NCBI RefSeq assembly: GCF_900099655.1
Contig: NZ_FNDC01000007.1
Coordinates: 114,813 to 178,812 of the forward strand
Reading direction: 5' to 3'
DNA from: Planococcus glaciei
Lineage (GTDB): Bacteria; Bacillota; Bacilli; Bacillales_A; Planococcaceae
DNA: 64,000 nt
Shown: in pieces, positions 1-9,036 of the stretch
Position numbering within the stretch: the stretch's first letter is position 1
How the letters are laid out: each line of letters starts with the position of its first letter
The notes under the pieces: generated by a model
The model's database searches: none
Told to the model about the DNA's origin: nothing
Seen by the model: the letters and a program-made list of their open reading frames with translations, nothing else
Translations under genes and position numbers: made by a program

Positions 1-203
1 TGCTCCGATACAATCAGGACAGCGCCTTGCACAGCCGCTTGCTGGGCAAAATCGTGCCCATCCACTGTATATCCTTTGATGCAAATAAAAACAGATCCTC
101 TTCTCACTTCACGGGAATCCATGGTAATGTGTTCCACCGTTTCCGGCAATGTCCCGATCAATTGATTATAAGGAATATTTTCGATCAATTGTTGTGTGTT
201 CAT
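1..203 (-). CDS. murE: MurE, UDP-N-acetylmuramyl-tripeptide synthetase (N-terminal part)
   Basis: Only the first 67 codons are inside the window; the gene continues past the left edge. The translation has the N-terminal Mur-ligase signature: [19 protein letters not shown] at residues 26-44, DGHDF at about 48-52, then a GA-rich turn before an IVSE strand. MurE adds the third residue (meso-DAP or lysine) to UDP-MurNAc-L-Ala-D-Glu in the cytoplasm. The ATG at 203 follows an AGGAGGA site that overlaps the TAG stop of the upstream M42 peptidase gene, so the two are probably translationally coupled. Since murE normally lies in the dcw cluster, this could be a second MurE paralogue. The central ATP-binding and C-terminal domains are not visible, so substrate choice cannot be read. 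Confidence 0.85.
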   Translation of the reverse strand, partial: MNTQQLIENIPYNQLIGTLPETVEHITMDSREVRRGSVFICIKGYTVDGHDFAQQAAVQGAVLIVSE

Positions 204-213
204 GAAAATCCTC

Positions 214-1269
214 CTACTCTGTAACTAGCGGAGACATGACATATGCGTGAAGCAATGCCCCCGCGGCTTTCAATGAATCGATATGGGTGCGTTCATAGGA
301 ATGCGATGCTTCAATCCCCGGACCGAACAAGGCATGTTTGACGTCTGCCCCGGCTCCGATTGCCGCTGAAGCATCAGATCCGTAATACGGATAAATGTCG
401 ACTTTGTAATCGATCTGGTGCTGATTCGCCAAGGCGATCAAATGGCGGGTAAGGCCATAGTGATAAGGTCCGCTCGAGTCTTTGGCACAAATCGATACGG
501 TGTATTCATCCGACGTTTGGCCATCACCGATTGCCCCCATATCCACAGCAATGTATTCTGCTGTTTGTTCCGGAATATTGGAGTTGCCGCCGTATCCGAT
601 TTCTTCATTATTCGAAATGTAGAAATGGGTAGTATGCGGCAATTCTTCGCCTGAAGCCTTCAATTGCTTAAGCAATTGAAGCAGCAGCGCCGTACTGGCT
701 TTGTCATCCAGATGGCGGGATTTGACGTATCCTGAAGCCGTCGCCGCAAAACGCGGGTCAAACGATACAAAATCGCCCACTTCGATGCCGAGTGCCCGGA
801 CTTCATCTGCCGAAAAGGCTTTTTCATCCAAACGGACTTCCATATTATTTTCATCCCGATCAGCGGTGCCAGCGTCCTTATAGACATGGACCGTCGTCTG
901 ATGCATCAGAATCGTGCCAGACAAAGTTGTGCCATCCGCTTTATGTATAAGGCAGTTTTCGCCTTCAATCGCATTAAATTTAAACCCGCCGACAAGTGAT
1001 AATTTCAAACGGCCGGTTGGTTTGATTTCTTTAACCATCGCGCCGAGCGTATCGACATGGGCCGTCAGCAAGCGGTGCCTGCTTTGGTCTTTCCCCTGAA
1101 TGGTCGCAATGACTGCCCCTTTTTGCGTCATTCTGTATTCAGCGTTCCAGTCGCTCAAGTGCTTTTTGATGGCCTTCATAATGTCCATTGTATAGCCTGA
1201 TGGACTGGGAATTTCCACTAGCTCTTTCAATAAATCCAGCGTTTCTTGTTTATTCCACTCAACTGCCAT
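214..1269 (-). CDS. M42 family metallo-aminopeptidase
   Basis: A 351-residue cytosolic dinuclear-metal aminopeptidase of the M42 (YsdC/FrvX, glutamyl-aminopeptidase-like) family, full length. The expected metal and catalytic residues are visible: H71 and D73 in [10 protein letters not shown]188/D189 in SRHLDDK, the EE pair at 222-223 in [10 protein letters not shown]243 in AVDMGA and H323 in the C-terminal [10 protein letters not shown] segment. Family members trim N-terminal residues from peptides and usually form dodecameric shells. The ATG follows a GGAGGCG site seven bases upstream. The stop lies 11 bases before the murE start and overlaps its ribosome site, suggesting a two-gene operon that links peptide turnover with cell-wall precursor synthesis. 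The exact peptide specificity cannot be read. Confidence 0.93.
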   Translation of the reverse strand: MAVEWNKQETLDLLKELVEIPSPSGYTMDIMKAIKKHLSDWNAEYRMTQKGAVIATIQGKDQSRHRLLTAHVDTLGAMVKEIKPTGRLKLSLVGGFKFNAIEGENCLIHKADGTTLSGTILMHQTTVHVYKDAGTADRDENNMEVRLDEKAFSADEVRALGIEVGDFVSFDPRFAATASGYVKSRHLDDKASTALLLQLLKQLKASGEELPHTTHFYISNNEEIGYGGNSNIPEQTAEYIAVDMGAIGDGQTSDEYTVSICAKDSSGPYHYGLTRHLIALANQHQIDYKVDIYPYYGSDASAAIGAGADVKHALFGPGIEASHSYERTHIDSLKAAGALLHAYVMSPLVTE

Positions 1270-1371
1270 GCTTAACGCCTCCCTAATTACTTTATCATAT
1301 CAAAATGAATCATGTTCTGACAGGGCATTCTATAGTAATATTAGTACGAATCCCCAAGATTGAGGTGCATT

Positions 1372-2943
1372 ATGGAGCGTTCTTCAACCAATCAAAACAG
1401 AAACAGGCTATTTATCCATTTATTTGGAGGCGCGAGCGTTATCCATTTGCTTCTCCCGCTGATTGCCGATTTTCCTATGGCCACTTATTCCCCGTTGTTC
1501 GGGCTAGCATCTTATATTGTCCTACTTGTCCTTCAAACTGTTAAATACAATGAGCGGAAAATTCAAATTCTGGTTCTTCTTTTCATGAACCTTTATGTAT
1601 TTATCTTAAATTTCGAGGCATTGTCTGCAGTAACGGTCATCTACTTTGCGATCCCGATTATTGCATCCGCCTTGTACTACGATACGTTGCCGATCATCGC
1701 CTTAGGGGTATTGACCGCCATCGAAACCTTTTTACTGGCTTTTGTTTTTGATGAATTAAGCGACAGAGCATCTGTCCACTATGTTCATTTATCGCTATTT
1801 GTTTTTATACTCTGCATCCTGCTTTTGACTACGCTCCATTCGCTTTATTTCAGCCGAATCTGGTCGCAGCTGGAACAGCAGAACGAATCGATGGAGAAAG
1901 CGCTCATATCAAAAGAAGGCTACCTTCAACTGTTTTTTGAAACGGCCAAAGACGCGTTTGCCGTTTTTGATACGGACAATAAAATCATTGCCATCAATCC
2001 CGCTTTTGAAGAATTGTACGGCTGGACATTGGAAGAATGCATCGGGCAGTCGATTTCGCTCGTTCCGCCTGAAAAGTCAGAAGAAGCGGCCGTCCGCACC
2101 CTGCAAGTCCAAAAAGGCGAAAGTTTTTCCTTGCTTGAAACCGTGGACGCCAAAAAAGACGGCACCCGCTTCCATGCCCAAATCACTTTGTCGCCCATTA
2201 CAGACGAAGCAGGAAATGTCGTGGCTACTTCCGTTATTTCACGGGATATTTCGTATCAGAAAGAAGCGGAACGGCTCATTGTCCAAGCTGAAAAAATGAA
2301 GCTTGCCGGGGAGATCGCCGCAGGTGTTGCCCACGAAGTCCGAAATCCGATGACAGTGATTTCCGGCTTTGTGCAAATGATGCATAATGATCTGGATCAT
2401 CCGTACAAAGATTACACGAAGTTGATCCAATCTGAATTGGAGCGCATTAACCTTATCATCAGTGAGTTTTTGGTGTTGGCAAAACCACAGGCTTCTGAAG
2501 CCAAAAGGATCAGTTTGCGCCAAACCTTGGAGGATATTTTTGTTTTGTTCGGCCCGGAGCTGAACAGGCAAGGCATTCAATTCATCAAGCATTGGGAAAA
2601 AGATGATTTTGATGTCCAGGCGGAAGACCATCAGCTGAAGCAAGTGCTGATCAACTTGATAAAAAATTCAATCGATGCAATCGAACGGCAAGGCGAAATC
2701 ACCTTAGTTATTGAAAACTTCGACGATGGATTCGTGTCGCTGCGCATTCGGGATAATGGCGTTGGCATTCCCGAAGAAGTAATGGCGCGTATATTTGAAC
2801 CGTTTTACACCACCAAAGCGACCGGAACGGGCCTCGGCCTGATCATTTCCCAAAAAATCATCCGTGAACACGGCGGCAGCCTGGAAATCGACAGCCAGGA
2901 AGGAAACGGCACCACCGCCACTATTCTTTTGCCAAAAGCGTAA
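1372..2943 (+). CDS. PAS-domain sensor histidine kinase (sporulation-kinase-like)
   Basis: A 523-residue membrane histidine kinase. About five or six hydrophobic segments cover residues 15-160, then a PAS domain at about 181-291, a HisKA box with the phospho-accepting His321 in AGVAHEVRNP, and a HATPase domain with the N-box (LINLIKNSIDAI), G1 box (DNGVGI) and G2 box (TGTGLGL). The N-terminal architecture resembles KinB/KinD-type kinases that feed Spo0F or orphan regulators. No response regulator is adjacent, which fits an orphan kinase. I chose the ATG at 1372 (GAGG six bases upstream) over an in-frame TTG at 1360. The gene is divergent from the M42 peptidase and ends in a shared bidirectional terminator. 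The signal sensed is unknown. Confidence 0.9.
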   Translation: MERSSTNQNRNRLFIHLFGGASVIHLLLPLIADFPMATYSPLFGLASYIVLLVLQTVKYNERKIQILVLLFMNLYVFILNFEALSAVTVIYFAIPIIASALYYDTLPIIALGVLTAIETFLLAFVFDELSDRASVHYVHLSLFVFILCILLLTTLHSLYFSRIWSQLEQQNESMEKALISKEGYLQLFFETAKDAFAVFDTDNKIIAINPAFEELYGWTLEECIGQSISLVPPEKSEEAAVRTLQVQKGESFSLLETVDAKKDGTRFHAQITLSPITDEAGNVVATSVISRDISYQKEAERLIVQAEKMKLAGEIAAGVAHEVRNPMTVISGFVQMMHNDLDHPYKDYTKLIQSELERINLIISEFLVLAKPQASEAKRISLRQTLEDIFVLFGPELNRQGIQFIKHWEKDDFDVQAEDHQLKQVLINLIKNSIDAIERQGEITLVIENFDDGFVSLRIRDNGVGIPEEVMARIFEPFYTTKATGTGLGLIISQKIIREHGGSLEIDSQEGNGTTATILLPKA

Positions 2944-2970
2944 AAAAAGAGCCCAAGGGCTCTTTTTTTA
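2944..2970. terminator. Bidirectional intrinsic terminator
   Basis: An A-run, GAGCCC, a short loop, GGGCTC and a T-run form a compact hairpin between the convergent ends of the kinase gene and the PepSY gene. The run lengths serve both strands. Confidence 0.85.
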
Positions 2971-2971
2971 A

Positions 2972-3580
2972 TCAATCATCGTCGTTGTCGTCATCATCAT
3001 TTTTGTCGGTTTCATGTTTGATGATGGAACCGTCTTTTGCATTGACGGTCACTTCGTGTTCGGTTTTGCCGTCTTCGATTTCAAATTCGTATTGTGCAAC
3101 ACCGTCGTCATTGTCCAATTCCATGTCTTTTACCGTTCCGTTAGCTGCTGCAAGAGCGGCTTTTGTTGCTTCTTCTGAACTGATCAAGCCTTCAGTTGAG
3201 ACAATATCGTCTGAATCGTCATCGCGGTCGTCTTCTTTTTCACGTTTTTGTTCCAAGACTTCCCCTGTGTTGGCATCAAATTTCAAATCGTACTCATAGC
3301 CTTCGTGCGTCACGTCTACTTCATAGTAAGCACGGTTCATATTTCTTTCCAATTCAATGTCTGTGATGGTTCCGCCCACAATTTCAAGCGCTTTTGCAGA
3401 AGCGTCATCAAACGTAAGCTTCGTTGCTTTTTGGTTAGACTGCTGATTGCTGTTTTGGACATTGGCACTGTTTGAATTGGTTTCAGATGTTCCTGCTGGA
3501 TTTGCGTCTGTGTTGGCCAGTACAATACCTCCAAAAGTTAACGCGCCTGCTACTACCGGGATGTAAATGAATTTTTTCAT
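2972..3580 (-). CDS. Secreted PepSY-domain protein with acidic tail
   Basis: A 202-residue exported protein. Residues 1-26 form a signal peptide, followed by an Asn/Ser/Gln-rich linker and two PepSY repeats (about 50-112 and 128-190), each with the KALEIVGGTI- or KAALAAANGTV-type helix and an E-V-x-V/D strand pattern. The C-terminus is a run of Asp residues (KNDDDDNDDD), which could bind cations. PepSY domains are extracytoplasmic and thought to modulate peptidases or sensor kinases. The start has an AGGAGGAGAG site. It lies just downstream of a YkoGH-like two-component operon that already encodes one PepSY protein; B. subtilis ykoGH is likewise followed by two PepSY genes (ykoI, ykoJ). The precise function is unknown. 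Confidence 0.82.
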   Translation of the reverse strand: MKKFIYIPVVAGALTFGGIVLANTDANPAGTSETNSNSANVQNSNQQSNQKATKLTFDDASAKALEIVGGTITDIELERNMNRAYYEVDVTHEGYEYDLKFDANTGEVLEQKREKEDDRDDDSDDIVSTEGLISSEEATKAALAAANGTVKDMELDNDDGVAQYEFEIEDGKTEHEVTVNAKDGSIIKHETDKNDDDDNDDD

Positions 3581-3684
3581 GTTAATCTCTCCTCCTCATA
3601 TGTTCTATCTTTACTATAGCCCCCGCTTCTGTGAAGACGATTAAGGGTTTATTAGAATTTGATGAGAAATTTAAGAAAACAAAA

Positions 3685-3731
3685 AAACACTCAGGCAGAA
3701 AGGCAACTTTCCCGCTTGAGTGTTTTTTGGT
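3685..3731 (-). terminator. Terminator of the two-component/PepSY operon
   Basis: Arms AACACTCA (3686-3693) and TGAGTGTT (3717-3724) enclose an interrupted stem and, on the minus strand, are followed by a run of seven T. It sits directly after the stop of the PepSY gene at 3732. A T-run on the other side makes it partly bidirectional. Confidence 0.75.
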
Positions 3732-4430
3732 TTAATCGTCCCATTCAACCGTTAAGGTTTCACCACGGATTGCATGGATCTGGACCGTCACTTCCCGTTC
3801 GGATTCTTCATTTTCAATTTCGATCAGATAATAGCCTCCGCCTTCGGTCTGTACAAACTCGGCTTCCTGTACTTCGCCGTCGAGCGTTTGTTTCGCAATC
3901 GCGATGGCTTCGTCCTGGGTGATGGCCGCATCCGGTTCGGGCTCCGGTTTCACATCCGGTTTCGCAATGGGTTCAGCGGTGATGTTCCCAATTTCTCCTG
4001 TCGCCGCTGCTACAATCACAGTTGTGATATTTTTTTCATCTTTTATTTTCACTTCGTATTGCTGGTTGTCTTTCAAATACGTGACGCTTTCCAGCGTTCC
4101 GTCCACTTTTTTTAATGCAGCCGCTCCTGCCTGTTCTTCGGTCAATCGGGTAGCTGGTTCTTTTTTCTCGATCAGTTTCATCGATTCCACCTGTCCCGTC
4201 GCTTTGTTGACCATTGCGGTATAAAGGCCATCCGCTTTATTGAAATCCACCGCAAAACGGTTGTCCACTTCGGAAGTTCCGACAAGTTCTCCTCCGTATA
4301 GATCCAGCACCGACTGCTCTGCCTCTTGTGCACTGATGCTTTCGCTGCCGATAAACGGATTCAAGAGAAAGGCAATGACAATTACTCCAAGCAAAACCGT
4401 CCCGGCCGCCATTAACATCCATTTTTTCAT
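3732..4430 (-). CDS. Membrane-anchored PepSY-domain protein of a two-component operon
   Basis: A 232-residue protein with a single N-terminal membrane segment (about residues 5-26) and an extracytoplasmic part with two clear PepSY-type modules (about 95-150 and 168-230) and a weaker one after the anchor, separated by a Pro/Glu-rich linker (KPDVKPEPEPD). The ATG overlaps the kinase stop as ATGA with a GGAGG site upstream, so it is translationally coupled to the kinase. The gene order regulator-kinase-PepSY matches B. subtilis ykoG-ykoH-ykoI. By that context it probably modulates the kinase or responds to the same envelope signal. This is inference from context; the sequence itself shows only anchored PepSY modules. 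Confidence 0.82.
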   Translation of the reverse strand: MKKWMLMAAGTVLLGVIVIAFLLNPFIGSESISAQEAEQSVLDLYGGELVGTSEVDNRFAVDFNKADGLYTAMVNKATGQVESMKLIEKKEPATRLTEEQAGAAALKKVDGTLESVTYLKDNQQYEVKIKDEKNITTVIVAAATGEIGNITAEPIAKPDVKPEPEPDAAITQDEAIAIAKQTLDGEVQEAEFVQTEGGGYYLIEIENEESEREVTVQIHAIRGETLTVEWDD

Positions 4431-5797
4431 CCTGATCCCTCCTGGCTTGATTGTACCGCGCCAACATTAAAATCCGATGAGAAAATGATGGAAACTGTCG
4501 TACCCATTTGTTCAATGCTTTCAATTTCCAGCTTGACTCCCAGTGAATCAGCCAATTGTTTGGCAAGGGATAAGCCAAGTCCGGATCCTCCGGTGTCACG
4601 GCTTCGCGCTTTATCCACACGGTAGAATCGTTCAAAGATAAACGGCAGCGATTCTTTAGGGATGCCGATGCCATAATCCCGGATTTGGATGACAGTGTGC
4701 CCTTCGTTTTTTGCAATCACTTCAATACGGTCGCTTGAGTATTTCCGCGCATTGTCGAGCAGAATATACAACAGCTGCTTGAGTTTCGCCAAATCGGTCG
4801 TGACGTATAATTCCGGAGAACTGGCAGTCAGCTGAAATTCCCGGTTATAGGAAGTCCCAAGCGCTGCAGTCGTTTGCTCAAGTACTTTCGTGACATTCAC
4901 GTTGGTCAATTCAAGCTGCGCCTCGCTTTGGCGGGCAATGTGCAAAAGCTGTTCAATCAATGCCTTCATGCGGTCGGTTTCAGTCCGGATGGCTGTCAAT
5001 CCTTCATCGGCAATTTTTTCATCCTGCATGCCGCGCCGCTGCAGAAGTTTGGCATAGCTGCCAATGACCGTTAAAGGCGTTTTCAATTCATGAGACGCAT
5101 TTGAGACAAATTGTTCCTGCTTGGTATAGTTTTCTTCAAGAAGGGCCATCATTTCATTGAATGTCCGGCCCATCTGTCCGATTTCATCATTCGTTTCCTC
5201 GGTGATCTGCAGCTTCTCAAATTGACCGTTGCGCTGGATGCGCGTCATCGTATTGGTAAGATCGGTAATAGGCTTCGTAATGAGCCGCCCGAGGACGATG
5301 CTTGAAACCACTACCGGTATCATGGCCAGCAAAGCTACCGTGATCAAGACAAGGCGCAGCGTTTGAAGATTGCCGCTCACTTCCCTCATCGATTGGGCAA
5401 TCGTCAAATTTGCCACTTCGCCGTCCGTCCAAATGATCGGCGTCGTCACATAAGCGAATAGCTCATCTTCCGCTTGAATGGTTCCGGATGCATCCGGCAA
5501 GCCTGCAGGAAGTTCTGTTGGAACCGCAGGGTCTTGAATCGTCCGGATCAGTTCCTTGCCGCCACGGGTAACTTGAATTGAACCGTTCACCGGCACATAT
5601 CCCCGAAGCACATTCTGGGGATCTCCCGGATTCTCATTCAGCTTTGTAACCACTAGATTGGCTTCGGTGCGCAGTTGGTCCACTTCCGTTGAATACGTTA
5701 ACCGGCTGAACGAAAAGTAGATGACGATCATAAGCACCAGCAGAATGACCAGCATCAGCAAAGTGGTCCAAATATGGATTTTATTTTTTAGCTTCAT
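4427..5797 (-). CDS. Two-component sensor histidine kinase (YkoH-like)
   Basis: A 456-residue OmpR-class sensor kinase. TM1 is at about 8-32, an extracytoplasmic sensor loop at 33-146, TM2 at about 147-172, then HAMP (about 172-225), a HisKA box with His236 in SNASHELKTP, N-box (LLDNARKYSS), G1 (DYGIGIP), F-box (FERFYRVD) and G2 (GGSGLGL). I chose the ATG at 5797 because the AGGAG site lies seven bases before it; the ATG two codons upstream is only one base from that site. It overlaps the regulator gene by 17 bp and the PepSY gene by 4 bp, so all three form one tightly coupled operon. The gene order resembles YkoH; the signal is unknown. Confidence 0.92.
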   Translation of the reverse strand: MKLKNKIHIWTTLLMLVILLVLMIVIYFSFSRLTYSTEVDQLRTEANLVVTKLNENPGDPQNVLRGYVPVNGSIQVTRGGKELIRTIQDPAVPTELPAGLPDASGTIQAEDELFAYVTTPIIWTDGEVANLTIAQSMREVSGNLQTLRLVLITVALLAMIPVVVSSIVLGRLITKPITDLTNTMTRIQRNGQFEKLQITEETNDEIGQMGRTFNEMMALLEENYTKQEQFVSNASHELKTPLTVIGSYAKLLQRRGMQDEKIADEGLTAIRTETDRMKALIEQLLHIARQSEAQLELTNVNVTKVLEQTTAALGTSYNREFQLTASSPELYVTTDLAKLKQLLYILLDNARKYSSDRIEVIAKNEGHTVIQIRDYGIGIPKESLPFIFERFYRVDKARSRDTGGSGLGLSLAKQLADSLGVKLEIESIEQMGTTVSIIFSSDFNVGAVQSSQEGSG

Positions 5798-6479
5798 GGA
5801 CATGCTCCTTCAGGACATACCCTACGCCCCGAACCGTCTGGATATAAGTGGAGGGCTCACCTGCATCGATTTTTTTCCGCAAATAGCGGATGTAGACATC
5901 GATGACATTGGTATCCCCGTAATAGTCGTAGCCCCAAACAGCATTCAACACTTGTTCGCGGCTCAACACTTGCTGCGGATGCTGCATCAAATACAGCAGC
6001 AAATCAAATTCGCGCGGCGTCAGTTCGACCGAACGTCCGCTACGGGTAACCTCACGCGTCGTTTCGTTCAATTCCAGCTGTTCAAAGCGGCAAACTTCGG
6101 AATTCCCGTTCCCTATCGACTGCCGGAGGCATGCGCGGATGCGGGCAAGCAGCTCTTCAATTTCAAATGGTTTCGTTACATAGTCATTAGCGCCTAAATC
6201 AAGGCCCGCCACTTTATCTTTCACATCGTTTTTCGCTGTCAGCAAAATAACCGGAATGGCAGGATCTGAAGTACGAATGCGTTTTAACACATCCAGCCCA
6301 TGGATTTCAGGCAGCATCAAATCAAGCAGGACCAAATCCCATTCGTTTTCGCGGAACTGAATCAGCCCTTCCGAACCTGTATGGGCCACTCCTGTTTGAT
6401 AGCCTTCATATGTAAGTTCCAGTTCCAACACGCGTGCTATGCTTTTTTCATCTTCCACTATCAGAATACGCTCTGTCAT
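5781..6479 (-). CDS. OmpR-family response regulator (YkoG-like)
   Basis: A 232-residue DNA-binding response regulator. The receiver domain (1-115) has the acidic pair ED (9-10), phospho-acceptor Asp53 in LVLLDLMLPE, the conserved Thr in LLTAKND and the lysine in TKPFEIEELL. A winged-helix domain (about 130-225) has the OmpR recognition region YDYYGDTNVIDVYIRYLRKK and the YIQTVRGVGY C-terminal hairpin. I chose the ATG at 6479 (GAGGTGA six bases upstream) over an in-frame GTG at 6488 that lies inside that site. It is the first gene of the operon with the kinase and the PepSY protein. Target genes are not known from sequence. Confidence 0.93.
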   Translation of the reverse strand: MTERILIVEDEKSIARVLELELTYEGYQTGVAHTGSEGLIQFRENEWDLVLLDLMLPEIHGLDVLKRIRTSDPAIPVILLTAKNDVKDKVAGLDLGANDYVTKPFEIEELLARIRACLRQSIGNGNSEVCRFEQLELNETTREVTRSGRSVELTPREFDLLLYLMQHPQQVLSREQVLNAVWGYDYYGDTNVIDVYIRYLRKKIDAGEPSTYIQTVRGVGYVLKEHVHEAKK

Positions 6480-6513
6480 ATCCGTCACCTCTTACTGTTT
6501 ATTCTAGCAAACA

Positions 6514-6543
6514 TAAAGAAAAAAGCGACCCGGAGGCCGCTTA
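6514..6543 (-). terminator. Terminator of the aldehyde dehydrogenase gene
   Basis: On the minus strand GCGGCC, loop TCC, GGGTCGC then a T-run follow the aldehyde dehydrogenase stop. It separates that gene from the two-component operon downstream. Confidence 0.75.
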
Positions 6544-7929
6544 TTTCAATAAGGTTCTAACCATATTCACTTTGTTGCCATAAGGCGGAAACAGAACATT
6601 GGTCGACAGTTTGGTCGATTTTTTCAAGATGGATTTTGCATGAGTAAAAGTTTCAAAACTCGTTTTTCCGTGGTAGGAATTAACCCCCGAAGTACCGACT
6701 CCGCCAAACGGCAGGTAGACGCTGCCGACATGGGACACCGTATCGTTGATGCAGCCGCCGCCAAATGGCAATTCTTCCAGGAAGAAATTAGTGGCCCGCT
6801 CATTTTCAGAGAACATATAAGCGGAAAGCGGCTTCGGCAATTTGCGGATTTGGCGCAGCAGTGCAGGCAGGTCGTTGTACGTGATGACCGGCAAAATCGG
6901 CCCGAACAGTTCCTCTTCCATCGATGGGCTGTCCCAGTTGATATTGTCGAGTACAACCGGTTCAATATAACGCTCATTGCGGTCCATCCCGCCGCCAGTC
7001 ACAATACTTGCCGCTTCTTTTTTGATGATCTCAGCGAGCCGGTCGAAATGCTGGACGGAAACGATGCGCCCGTAGTCCGGACTTTTCAGTGCGTCTTTTC
7101 CGTAGAAACTCCGGATGGTCTTGATCAACTTTTTCATGAACTCTTCTTTGACCGATTCATGGACGCAGACATAATCCGGCGCCACGCAAGTCTGGCCGGT
7201 ATTCATCAATTTGCCCCAAGCAATGCGTTTTACCGCCAAGTCGAGATTAGCCGTCTGGTCGACGATAGCCGGGCTTTTCCCGCCAAGTTCCAGCGTGATC
7301 GGTGTCAGGCGTTCCGACGCAGCTTTCATGATCACTTTCCCGACATTGACACTGCCAGTGAAGAAAATATAATCAAAAGATGCATGGATAAGTGCTGTCA
7401 CTTCTTCCCGCTCGCCTTCAACAACCCGAATATAGTAGGAAGGGAAAGCTTCTTCAATGATGGTACGCGTCACTTTCGTCACGTTCGGCGTGGTTTCGGA
7501 AGGTTTGACCACTGCACAGTTCCCGCCGACAATTGCCCCGATCAACGGCTCCATGATCAATTGGAACGGATAATTGAATGGCCCAATAATGAGAACGGAT
7601 CCGTATGGTTCCCGAATGACAAAACTTTTGGCAGGCTGCAGATGAAGCGGTGTTTTCACTTGTTCCGGCTCCATCCAGTTGTCCAAATGCTTCGACATAT
7701 AACCGATGCTATCAAGAATGAAACCTACTTCGGTTGCATAGGCTTCAAATTCGCTTTTTCCTAAATCCAATTTCAAAGCGTGGAGAATTTCGTTTTCGTG
7801 AGCTTTTATGGCTTGCTTCAGCCGCTCGAGCTGTGCTTTTCGGAAACTGACGCTTTTAGTGGCCCCTGTGTAAAAGAAATCACGTTGTTCGTTAATCATT
7901 TGTTCGACCGTCAATGCAGTAACTTCCAT
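6541..7929 (-). CDS. Class 3-type aldehyde dehydrogenase
   Basis: A 462-residue NAD(P)+-dependent aldehyde dehydrogenase that oxidises aldehydes to carboxylates in the cytoplasm. Length and the N-terminal FRKAQLERLK region fit the class 3 / fatty-aldehyde group (YwdH-like). The catalytic residues are N119 (GPFNYPF), E214 (LELGGKSP) and C248 (NTGQTCVAPDYV); the cofactor-binding FFTGSVNVGK loop is at 189-198. The ATG follows an AAGGAGG site. The upstream oxidoreductase gene on the same strand is 61 bp away with no terminator visible between, so co-transcription is possible. The true substrate is unknown. Confidence 0.93.
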   Translation of the reverse strand: MEVTALTVEQMINEQRDFFYTGATKSVSFRKAQLERLKQAIKAHENEILHALKLDLGKSEFEAYATEVGFILDSIGYMSKHLDNWMEPEQVKTPLHLQPAKSFVIREPYGSVLIIGPFNYPFQLIMEPLIGAIVGGNCAVVKPSETTPNVTKVTRTIIEEAFPSYYIRVVEGEREEVTALIHASFDYIFFTGSVNVGKVIMKAASERLTPITLELGGKSPAIVDQTANLDLAVKRIAWGKLMNTGQTCVAPDYVCVHESVKEEFMKKLIKTIRSFYGKDALKSPDYGRIVSVQHFDRLAEIIKKEAASIVTGGGMDRNERYIEPVVLDNINWDSPSMEEELFGPILPVITYNDLPALLRQIRKLPKPLSAYMFSENERATNFFLEELPFGGGCINDTVSHVGSVYLPFGGVGTSGVNSYHGKTSFETFTHAKSILKKSTKLSTNVLFPPYGNKVNMVRTLLK

Positions 7930-7990
7930 ATATAAAGCCTCCTTCTTAGTGAAAACATCTTAGCATTAATTTTTTAATACTTCACTTCAT

Positions 7991-8917
7991 TTAGCTCTCA
8001 TCAAGCAATTGGTCGATGTACCGCTGCACAACGAGCCCTTCTTCAAAAGGCACCAGAAAAGTGGATTGTTCACGCATTGCCTGGAACAGTGAAGGAACTT
8101 CCAGAAAATCCGTAATGGGCTTGCGTTCTTCATGTTTTCTTTCTTCGTATAAATCCGACCAGTTCTCCAATGTCAAGACGCCTTCTTCGCCGTAGACTTT
8201 GAATTGCAGCAATTCTTTTTGCCCGATGCCGCTAAGCCCGGTGATCAAAAACGGAATGTTGCCGGCCGTTACCCCGTGCGCCACGATTCCCGTCTCGCAA
8301 AGCTCCGCTTGTTCTGGATAAGTGATGTGATGGGACAAAATCGTCAGCTCACCGAAGACCCGGTTAAAGAGCTGGAGGTAATGGGGAAACACTTCCCTTA
8401 CAAAACCGCCTTGGCTTCTTGAGGCAATCCACGGATTTTGCTGCCACGCGCGCGGCCAATCCGGGAAAAAGGTCTGCAGCTCAATGCGCACCACTTTTCC
8501 GATATTGCCGCTCCGGATGCGCTTGACCATATCGTGTACAGCCGGCTTGTACATGAGCGGAAAATGCATCGCCGTTCGGATCCGGTTCTTTTTCGCTGCC
8601 TCCACCATTTCTTTTCCGTCTTCTGCGTTGTGCGCAAGCGGCTTCTCGCTCAGCACATGAATTCCGGCCCCCGCTGCACGTTTGGCAATTTCTGCATGGG
8701 AAGCGGGCGGCGTTCCGATATACAGCCAATCAATATTGGAATGGAGAATCGAATCGAAGGACTCACAAATCGGCACCCCGTACGTGTCATGAAGAAACTG
8801 CAGACGCTCCTGCTGTTCATCGTAAACACCTTTGATTTGTACTCTGCCTTCTTGCTGGATTTGCTTGATAATGCGCTCTCCCACGATTCCTGCTCCGATA
8901 ATCCCGATCGAGATCAT
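7991..8917 (-). CDS. Gfo/Idh/MocA-family oxidoreductase
   Basis: A 308-residue NAD(P)-dependent oxidoreductase. Residues 1-120 form a Rossmann domain starting with the dinucleotide motif IGIIGAGIVGERI; the family signature SEKPLAHN lies at about 91-98. The C-terminal half matches the family's alpha/beta dimerisation domain in length. Family members act on sugars, inositols or related polyols; no substrate-specific residues can be assigned here. The ATG has a GAGGGG site. It is divergent from a 47-residue gene behind a sigma-B-like promoter. It could be co-transcribed with the aldehyde dehydrogenase downstream, but no pathway can be inferred from these two genes. Confidence 0.87.
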   Translation of the reverse strand: MISIGIIGAGIVGERIIKQIQQEGRVQIKGVYDEQQERLQFLHDTYGVPICESFDSILHSNIDWLYIGTPPASHAEIAKRAAGAGIHVLSEKPLAHNAEDGKEMVEAAKKNRIRTAMHFPLMYKPAVHDMVKRIRSGNIGKVVRIELQTFFPDWPRAWQQNPWIASRSQGGFVREVFPHYLQLFNRVFGELTILSHHITYPEQAELCETGIVAHGVTAGNIPFLITGLSGIGQKELLQFKVYGEEGVLTLENWSDLYEERKHEERKPITDFLEVPSLFQAMREQSTFLVPFEEGLVVQRYIDQLLDES

Positions 8918-8965
8918 GTTACCCCTCTTTTCTGTAAGGCCTAAAGGCTTATTTTAGCTCTCTCT

Positions 8966-8992
8966 GTTTATTAGTGTAACCTTTAGGGGTAT
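8966..8992 (+). promoter_or_regulatory. Sigma-B-like promoter
   Basis: GTTTAT (8966-8971) and GGGTAT (8987-8992) are separated by 15 bp, close to the sigma-B consensus GTTTAA-N13-15-GGGTAT. No good sigma-A pair is seen in the same stretch. It would start transcription near 9000, about 37 bases before the small gene at 9037. Confidence 0.5.
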
Positions 8993-9036
8993 AGAATAGT
9001 CAAACAATTACAACACAAACCAAGGAGGAAAACATC

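Noticed and set aside
6640..7764. 374-codon open frame antisense to the aldehyde dehydrogenase gene
   Set aside because: The opposite strand encodes a full-length, catalytic-motif-complete aldehyde dehydrogenase; this frame has no ribosome site or recognised domain.
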